DNA of 64,000 bases from Tetracladium setigerum (Eukaryota > Ascomycota > Leotiomycetes > Helotiales). The stretch spans positions 2,108,001-2,172,000 of the forward strand of contig PZJY01000003.1 of assembly GCA_031472005.1 (NCBI GenBank). The letters are read 5' to 3'. Made by a program: the position numbers and the translations under genes. Under the pieces are notes generated by a model that saw only the letters and a list, made by a program, of their open reading frames with translations, searched no databases and had not been told where the DNA came from. Positions 57,556 to 64,000 of the stretch are shown piece by piece (within the stretch, counting starts at the first letter, position 1; each line of letters starts with the position of its first letter).

Positions 57556-58843
57556 ATGAACAATCTTCGAAAGCTCTTTGGAAAAAGCCCAAAGGCGAGT
57601 GTGACGCCAACGGCCAAAGCAAATGCTTCTACACATCTAGTAGAAGGGCCGGAGATCGTAGTCCTGTCTGTATTGCCATCAATTATGAAATGCTCTTTCG
57701 TGCATTGCTGATCGCGTTGTAGCATTGTTGGAGAGACTGGATCTGGTAAAAGCTCAGTGAGTCTATTCCTTAGGCGAGGTGAATTTGCAAGAAGTTTCGT
57801 CAAGCTGATGAATCTGATCAGTTTATCAACGAAGTGACTGGTGCACAAAGCGTTAGCGTGGGACATACATAGCCTGGAGTCTAGTACGGAAGATTTCAGA
57901 GCAGTAAAATGGATCTGTGATGGTCGACGGGTTATGCTGGTCGATACAGTTGGATTTGATGATACCTACTGGAGTGATACCGATGTCTTTGCCAAGATCG
58001 TGACTTGCCTGACTTTGTTGTAAGATATTTCCGACCGACCTGAAGCTCGTGCAGATGAGACTAATGGTCCATCAACAGATATGAGCGAAAGGTCTACGTT
58101 AGCGGTATTCTGTATCTCCATCCTATCAACTGGAATAGAATGACTGGAACCTCACTCAAGACTCTAAGGATTTTCCAAGAGCTATGTGGCTCACAAAGCT
58201 TACAAAACGTCATTTTTGTGACTACCTTCTGGGATCAACTTTCCCTAAGGAAGAAGGCCATATGAGAGAGCAGCAGCTAAAAGAGAGGTTCTGGAGTTTA
58301 TTTCTTGCCCATGGTTCCCAGGTGGAACGGCATGCCTACAGAAACAAGAAAGAGGCAAGAGCTCTTGTTCAACGCATCATCCATAACCAAACCCTGCCGT
58401 TACAGGTACAGAAAGAAATCATGGATGAGCGCAAGGCGTTGCTGGCAACAAAAGCTGGGGCTGCTATTGTAGAAGATACACAACGCATTGTGGATTCCAT
58501 CAAAAGCAGCCTGGAAACAATAGAGTCTGTGAAAGAGGATGCGCAAAAGTCCAATGACAGTCCATTGAGTCCATTGCTTAGAGCCATTGAAGAAGAAGAG
58601 GCTCAGCTGAGGGTCCAATTACACCGCGCCATAGGCCTGATCAAGACAACGGATGGCAATTTTAGAGAAGAGCAAGAGACTGCGCGACAGGCTATTGGCA
58701 CTGGACCAAATAGCGGAGATTCGTTCTGGTGTTACTTCGGGGATCACGAGAGAAAGCAGTGGCAGGAGGTGATGAACGAAGCGGGTGGAACATCAGCAGC
58801 TTCTTCTTCAAGCCAGATGCCAACTCAAAGAATGGAGGCCTAG
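57556..58843 (+). pseudogene. AIG1-like P-loop GTPase gene, disrupted
   Basis: Exons read as 57556-57665, 57723-57756, 57822-58019 and 58079-58843. The G1 P-loop GETGSGKSSFIN is built across the second intron; G3 is MLVDTVGFDDTYWSD; the region ISGILYLH-like (VSGILYLHPINWNRMTGTSL) and NVIFVTTFWDQL (G4 area) match fungal GTPases of the AIG1/G-domain type. Two breaks are present. At 57863-57870 ACAT is duplicated; with one copy the protein would read VGHSLESSTEDF. Near 58241-58246 one base is missing before KEEGHMREQQL. The C-terminal third is a charged helical region (AAIVEDTQRIVDSIKSSLE, AIEEEEAQLRVQLHRAI) likely to form a coiled coil. The intended length is about 367 aa. The 4-bp duplication looks like a real mutation. 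Confidence 0.78.
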
Positions 58844-59451
58844 GTACACTTGGAATGAACGAGAGATGCTTGATCGCGAGTCAAAGAGTGCATGCTGCTA
58901 AATAAAGTGTTTATCGAAAGTGATCCTAAGGTCTATTAGCGACTCACTATCTGCTAATTCTTCCCCCAGGATCCCCATCAAGTACTCCCTGTTCTAACTC
59001 TTGAGCCACACATGCCACAGGCACACTCGTACCGTGCATACTTTAAATTTTTTTTAACTAAAACTCGCAATTCGCATATTACTGCTTGCTGTAACAATTC
59101 AATGCACTGTTGACTTTTAGGTGCTATGGGTGCTTTGCCAATCCTGACACCCTCTCAAAGAAGATAAAATTCACACATATAATCAATCAGCCAACCCAAT
59201 ACCAAATCTTCTAAATCTGAAAGGTCATTCGAATTGTACTTCTCTGTCCTCAATCTACTTAATATGTAATGTGCAGAACCGTTAAGGGCTTGCTGTCTCT
59301 CTGTTCCACCGCCCATCAAATTGTACTGGCAAAATGCAGGATGTTTGTTCTTTCTCTCTCACACACACGCTCTCGTCTTACTCCAACTCCAACTGCACAG
59401 CACACCTCCCCATCAACCAAAAACGCTCCCCAACTCCAATTTCTTATTCGT
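58844..59451. other. 3' regions of GTPase gene and SEC14
   Basis: 608 bp, no supported gene. An AT-rich stretch with tttaaattttttttaacta lies at 59041-59060. Confidence 0.45.
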
Positions 59452-60676
59452 CTATGATGCTGCTGGTGCAGGCTTGATCTCATCAACCGGTTGAACTGGT
59501 GCCTGGGCAGCAACTGGAGGCTGAGCACCAGCGTCTGGAATGGTACCTGGGTTGGCTGCTCCAGTGTCAATGACATCGCTCTTCTTCGCCTCGGGCTTCG
59601 ACTGCCACTTTGGTGGCTTTGCGAATTGGGGATCGTGCCATGGGCCCTCATCACTCAATGCACATCCACCAGCACACTCGCAAGTTCCACCATACATCTT
59701 GGGCAGATTCTCAGCTGGGATCTGTTTCAGCAACTCGCTCTGATAACCACCGCCCAGAACGTGAATCTTCTCGACGGTTATAGGATCCAACCAGCCCTTG
59801 ATGATGCTGAAGACGGTAGAGAATCCCCATGGGGCGTTGATGAGGTACATCTTGCCCAAGCGTTCTGGGTAGTAGTTCTGAGACATGGCGGATGCCTGAC
59901 CGACATAGGAGTACACAGAGGGCACCTTTCCAATTCCAACTCCCTTCATATCCATGATTGTGCAGCATGTTTCGAGGAGCTTGCCAGCCTTTCGCGAGCA
60001 GGCTGGGAGACGAGGGTCGCCGACTTTCTCGTATTCCACTGCTAGGTTTTGCAACATGCGCTCAGAGGTAGTGATCTTGTACATTGCAGCCAAGTCAATT
60101 TTGCCCATCTGCTCAATGTAGACCGGGCGTCCATCCTGTCCGTTTGTTAGTGCTTGTCATTACCCATTGTGTGAGTTTCTGTGATCGGACGTGCCTTATC
60201 TGTCTTGTGGTAGTATTGAGGATAGTACTCGAACACTTGGGCCTTCTCAGTGTATTCGAAAGTACGGACGAGGTCATCAAGGTTGGTCTCTTTCCGCCAT
60301 TGTTCACACTCGGTGAACCTATGCAGCGATTAGCCCTTCCATTCAACATATGCAGATGTGCCGATGCTAACATACATCTTCTCAGTGAGGGCGACATCAA
60401 ACTTTCGCGCACGGAGGAATCGAAGCTGGCATAGGTGTCAGCATTAGATAACGAGGTTCGACCAAGAATAAGGCCTACTAGAGTCAAGGTGTCTAATCTT
60501 TCGGTGTAGCCAGCTGCCTCGAGCTTGGATCGCAGTACGTGAACGAGGGCATCTTGCTCTGGGGTTGTGTGTCCTGGGTGTCCAGGTCTCGCATCAGGAG
60601 CGGTAGTGGGGAAGTCATAAGTGTCGTACTTGGGATCAAGTTGCATCGGTGGGTTCTCCGTCTTTGGGGCTGCCAT
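59452..60676 (-). CDS. SEC14: Phosphatidylinositol/phosphatidylcholine transfer protein SEC14
   Basis: Sec14 exchanges PI and PC and supports Golgi secretion. Four exons give 351 aa: 60676-60479, 60425-60376, 60318-60195 and 60135-59452. The CRAL-TRIO N-terminal part runs across three splices: YTERLDTLTL, LRFLRARKFDVALTEKM, FTECEQWRKETNLDDLV and VFEYYPQYYHKTDK. Exon 4 continues DGRPVYIEQMGKIDLAAMYK, then CTIMDMKGVGIGKVPSVYS and the gate/lipid-pocket segment LINAPWGFSTVFSIIKGWLD followed by PITVEKIHVLG and LPKMYGGTCEC. A Pro/Ala-rich tail of about 60 residues is extra compared with yeast. The third intron (60136-60194) starts with GC, not GT (AAG|gcacgt), and is the only non-canonical donor I found in the window. 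Confidence 0.96.
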
Positions 60677-61085
60677 TGTGAAGATTGAATCAGGTGATTA
60701 TCTCGAGATTTGCGGGTTATGTTGTGAAGGGCAGTTTGGAGGTCTCGAACAATGTTCAATTAAAAAGGTCGAGGTTCAGGGGAGGGAGGGGCTGGAGATG
60801 CAATGACGAAGTCGGTGTGGCGGAACAACTCGAATTAGCCGAGTTAGGGTGGGTTCAGGGGAAGCAACGCTGTAGTGAAAGTGGACGTAAGATATTACAA
60901 CAAGACACACTTTGGTACAAATTTTAAAAAGATTGGGGTATGTCCGATATGTTGGAAAGAAGATGGTGGAAGAGCCGGACGATTCCTGTTGTGTTGGTAT
61001 CAAATTTGCTATGTTCTGTTTGAGGCACATCCCTATTTGCCTTGATATATCATTTTCGATTTGATCCTCCACAACATCACCCAGA
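60677..61085. promoter_or_regulatory. SEC14 upstream region / prefoldin 3' region
   Basis: 409 bp between the SEC14 start and the stop of the prefoldin gene, both on the minus strand. No supported ORF. Confidence 0.45.
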
Positions 61086-61978
61086 TCAGCCGTTTGGTGA
61101 ACCGGCTTTGCCCTCCTCCTCGATAGCTTCTTGCTCGGTCTTCTCTTTCCGCTTCATGGTAACATCCCAGTTGTATACTCGTGCTGTGGCAACCTCCATT
61201 GTCTATGTGATATTGATCAGCCGTTTGCTCTAAGGAAAACACAAAAGATTCAAGTATACCGTAATTTGCTCGCGCAAGAAGTCCAGATCTTCCTCACAGT
61301 TTGATAAGCTCTGCTTTGCAGCCTTTAGCTTAGATGATAACAGTTCTTCTGCCTCGTCGATAGGGTATGACAGCATAACGTTTGCCTGCCGAAGGTCAGC
61401 CACTGACTCTCCTCACAAAGAACGGTCGTATAACATACTCCTAACCATAGGTAGACTTCCTCAGTGGGGGGAACGTGGGCTTTAGCGAAAAGTGTGTCGT
61501 TGAGCTCGAAAGTCGCCTCGATGGGATCTGAGCCAGGCTGCACTTGGAATTAGCAGGTCGTTCCCCATCCTTCCTATACAGCAGGGCAGCATACCTTCCG
61601 CGTCTGCAAGAACTTGACAGTATCAAGAGTCTTCTGAATATCTGGTAGCTTCTCCTTCAGGCCTACTGCTCTTCGTTGTTGGTTTGATTCCATGAATTGA
61701 TATTTCCTGTCCGCCCCCATCAGCCCATAGCTTATCTCTTCAGCCCGCATCCACGTACGAGATCATCTCCTGGAAGTTCTTCAGCGTCCTCTCGACATCT
61801 GCGCGTGTGGTGACATAGTCCTCAACCCTGTCGACAAACGGCGCATATGGAATGCCGCGGGGATTTGTCTGAGCGAGGGACTTCCTGTTGTGCAAAAGAG
61901 TCAGCTCTGAAAACCGCCAAAGAATACTACTACAGATGTTGAAGTTCTAGGAACATACTTTGGCTCTTCTTCTGCCAT
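61086..61978 (-). CDS. PAC10: Prefoldin subunit 3 (PAC10/GIM2)
   Basis: Prefoldin subunit 3 is an alpha-type subunit of the hexameric co-chaperone that hands actin and tubulin to CCT. Six short exons give 199 aa: 61978-61959 (20 nt), 61884-61759, 61706-61595, 61537-61439, 61385-61260 and 61202-61086. The start is MAEEEPKKSLAQTNPRGIP. The first coiled-coil helix covers FVDRVEDYVTTRADVERTLK and KYQFMESNQQRRAVGLKEK. The beta-hairpin core is FELNDTLFAKAHVPPTEEVY then LWLGANVMLSYPIDEAEELL, a strong family motif. The second helix runs LKAAKQSLSNCEEDLDFLRE and the end is VYNWDVTMKRKEK with a short acidic tail. All five introns are GT...AG, 52-74 nt, and the summed exons are exactly divisible by three. 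Confidence 0.95.
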
Positions 61979-62215
61979 TTTGAGGGTTGTGGTAGACTTG
62001 CGCCTGCCGCTGTCTGGTATTCGCGTGTTCGTGGAGCTGTCAAAATAATTATCTGGAACCCCCAGCTTTGAGGCGCATTGACCCCTCCTGATTATCTCTA
62101 GATCTGATAAAAAACGATCAGTTCCTTATCTCGTCCAACACCACCACACCCACCCATTCGCGTTCAGAGGGCACGGCGTTGTATAACGTCAACCCTTCTC
62201 ATCCTCCCACCTACT
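61979..62215. promoter_or_regulatory. Bidirectional promoter of prefoldin 3 and ferric reductase
   Basis: A 237-bp spacer between divergent start codons. It contains GATA words (61991-62110, e.g. atctctagatctgataaa). GATA-type repressors (SreA/Fep1) control fungal iron uptake, so a regulatory link to the reductase is possible but unproven. Confidence 0.4.
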
Positions 62216-64000
62216 ATGGAACACGAATGGCTTCTCGAAGCAATAAGGTTTTCTCTCAAAGCTTCGACGTCGACGATCGAGTCGACGACGACGTTGAGGG
62301 GATCTGCTCAGCCGACCTCACCCCCGCAAGGCGATTCTCCCCGACAAAGGTTGATCGACGGAATCGTCTATTCCAGGAAGTTCATTTTGACATACAACAT
62401 TTTTGTTTTGGCATTTATCTGCGTATTGTCCGCTTTACACTGGAGCACAGAAATCGTACGATGGAGGAAGAGGAGGGCGTTGAGATGGCAGTCTACAAGA
62501 CATGACGACGTAGCCGTGAAGGACGGGGATGATACCGGGCATATCAACACAATATCATGGGTGCGGAAGGAAGCTGATGGAGATGTGGACGAGATTTCCT
62601 CCTCGTCAAGTAGTGCAACCGCAAGTCTGTCTAGGAAAGATGTCCAGGAAACCGAAGAGTCCCCACTTCTGCCACCAGGAAGGCCAACACCTCCCAGGAC
62701 CTTCATGACTTCTACTCGAGCATTTCTGATATACCAACCTCGACCTATACCATTCTTCAACAAGCTTTTACCGTCAAATGGAAGTTCCATTGTCATTTTC
62801 CTGTTCCTTGGCTTGAATCTCTTCTATTGCAGTTATCATATGGAGTTTAGCCTACGAAATGCCTTCGTTCTGGCCAATCGATGGGGATTAATGTTTATTG
62901 CAAATCTTCCTCTTTTATATCTCCTCGCCGCAAAGAACCAACCACTCAAGTTCCTTACTGGCCGCTCCTACGAGTCTCTCAACATTTTCCATCGTCGATT
63001 AGGAGAGTTATTATGTTTCCAAGCTCTCCTCCATGGCATAGCAATGACTGCTACATGGTATATTATAATCCGTCCCACGGGTCGATTAAACTTCACGCAA
63101 TACATCACGCGCCCTGTTACATATTTCGGTCTCGGAGCTTTCTTCTCATATGAAATCCTCTACCTTACGGCTCTCAGTTCTTTCCGGCAACGATGCTACG
63201 AACTCTTTCTCGCCCTGCACATCTTACTCCAAGCCATGGCCCTGGTTTTCGTATATTACCACCACAGAAGCTGTAAAGTCTATGTCGGTGCCGCCCTCCT
63301 AATATTTCTTGTCGATCGTCTCATATTTCGGTTATTCAGGAAGTCCGCCACCTTAAACGCCTCGGCAAAAATAATGGAAGATGGCGAGACAATCAAACTC
63401 TCTACCAGTCTCTCTCTTCTACAAAATGGCGCCTCGATCCTCTCCGGGTGGAAAGCCACAGACCATGTCTTCATCACTGTTTCTGCCCTTGGAAAAGAAC
63501 ACGCTCTCCAGGCCCACCCCTTCACCATTTCCTCTGCAGCACCGACATCCGCCGATACATCCGCGACTCTCGAATTACTCATCCGAGCACAATCTGGTTT
63601 CTCAAGAGATCTACTGAATTACGTACATCGCCATAATTCACTCACTCTCCGTCTCGATGGTCCATATGGCAGTCTACACGCTCGCCGTCTCTTATCCGAC
63701 TCCTCCCTCGCTCTCGTCGTTGCAGGAGGGAGCGGTATCGCAGTAGCATGGCCCTTGATAGCCCATCTAATCCACCTTTCCTCCCAATCGACATCCTCTG
63801 AAGCCCCACCACAACGGAAACAAAAAATTGTTCTCATCTGGATCATCCATCAAGATACACATATTTCCTGGCTTTCGCCCTCCTCTGTCGAATATGCGCG
63901 CTCGAACGGTGTAGAAATCGTGATCCCTAGACCGACAGAGGAAGTTGGACGCCCGGATTTGAAGGCGACGATTTTGAGTGTGGTGGATAAGTATGATGGT
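62216..64000 (+). CDS. Ferric reductase-type transmembrane protein, partial at right edge
   Basis: A single open frame of 595 codons begins at ATG 62216 and is still open at the window end. No signal peptide is seen; the first TM is FILTYNIFVLAFICVLSALH (about residues 55-75), followed by a charged loop of about 90 residues. The ferric-reductase transmembrane core has IVIFLFLGLNLFYCSYH, NIFHRRLGELLCFQALLHGI (haem His positions), YFGLGAFFSYEILYLTAL and LFLALHILLQAMALVFVYYH (second His set). The FAD-binding motif is HPFTISSA and the NADPH-binding start is VVAGGSGIAVAWPLIAH. Family members (FRE/NOX superfamily) move electrons from NADPH across the membrane to Fe(III) or Cu(II). The last 60-80 residues of the reductase domain are probably missing beyond the edge. 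Confidence 0.93.
   Translation, partial: MEHEWLLEAIRFSLKASTSTIESTTTLRGSAQPTSPPQGDSPRQRLIDGIVYSRKFILTYNIFVLAFICVLSALHWSTEIVRWRKRRALRWQSTRHDDVAVKDGDDTGHINTISWVRKEADGDVDEISSSSSSATASLSRKDVQETEESPLLPPGRPTPPRTFMTSTRAFLIYQPRPIPFFNKLLPSNGSSIVIFLFLGLNLFYCSYHMEFSLRNAFVLANRWGLMFIANLPLLYLLAAKNQPLKFLTGRSYESLNIFHRRLGELLCFQALLHGIAMTATWYIIIRPTGRLNFTQYITRPVTYFGLGAFFSYEILYLTALSSFRQRCYELFLALHILLQAMALVFVYYHHRSCKVYVGAALLIFLVDRLIFRLFRKSATLNASAKIMEDGETIKLSTSLSLLQNGASILSGWKATDHVFITVSALGKEHALQAHPFTISSAAPTSADTSATLELLIRAQSGFSRDLLNYVHRHNSLTLRLDGPYGSLHARRLLSDSSLALVVAGGSGIAVAWPLIAHLIHLSSQSTSSEAPPQRKQKIVLIWIIHQDTHISWLSPSSVEYARSNGVEIVIPRPTEEVGRPDLKATILSVVDKYDG

Noticed and set aside
1..64000. tRNA, 5S rRNA and CRISPR-like arrays
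   Set aside because: I looked for B-box words (GGTTCGA) and regular spaced repeats; the hits lie in coding sequence or lack a partner arm. Short tandem repeats here are microsatellites, not spaced arrays.

Overview
This window is nuclear DNA of a filamentous ascomycete (Pezizomycotina). The evidence is many short introns (about 45-90 nt, GT...AG with one GC...AG), gene spacing of about 2-3 kb, a tannase-family esterase, two HET-domain genes, an SKN7 regulator, and a decayed Tc1/mariner copy whose stops look like CpA-to-TpA (RIP-type) changes. The gene set fits Leotiomycetes best, but that placement is inference. I found no tRNA, rRNA or CRISPR array.

Layout. 0-7 kb: PRI1 (cut by the left edge), a BTB/POZ gene split by an FG-repeat insert, the transposon relic, and a secreted tannase/feruloyl-esterase-like enzyme. 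7.5-20 kb: an orphan two-TM protein, MSH2, TRM10, kinetochore MIS14, a small conserved protein and proteasome ATPase RPT3. 21.5-36 kb: an orphan RGG-linker protein, a 7-TM membrane protein, mitochondrial GatB, a DUF6594-like membrane protein, then RPA34 and GRC3 as a divergent pair (both linked to rDNA transcription and rRNA processing). 36.7-43 kb: a HET gene, a repeat-rich spacer, and a divergent pair of a HAD 'Swiss Army Knife' protein and a DUF167 protein. 43-53.5 kb: a 4.5 kb gene-free leader region, SKN7, and eIF2B-epsilon (GCD6). 54.4-58.8 kb: an accessory island with a frame-broken HET gene and a broken AIG1-like GTPase. 59.4-64 kb: SEC14, prefoldin subunit 3, and a ferric reductase that runs off the right edge.

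Main oddity. Conserved, mostly essential genes (TRM10, MIS14 twice, GRC3, GCD6 twice) and several accessory genes are broken by frame slips that all have the same sign: one base missing, usually in a run of G, C or T. After adding back one base per slip, every gene model has a length divisible by three. This points to homopolymer under-calling in the assembly rather than gene death. The GTPase gene also carries a 4-bp tandem duplication, which does not fit that error type and may be a real lesion.

Candidate new biology: the BTB fold interrupted by nucleoporin-like FG repeats, the HET plus P-loop GTPase pair, and the orphan protein with two CxxC knuckles and a C-terminal two-helix membrane anchor. 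All annotations come from reading the sequence; no database search was run.
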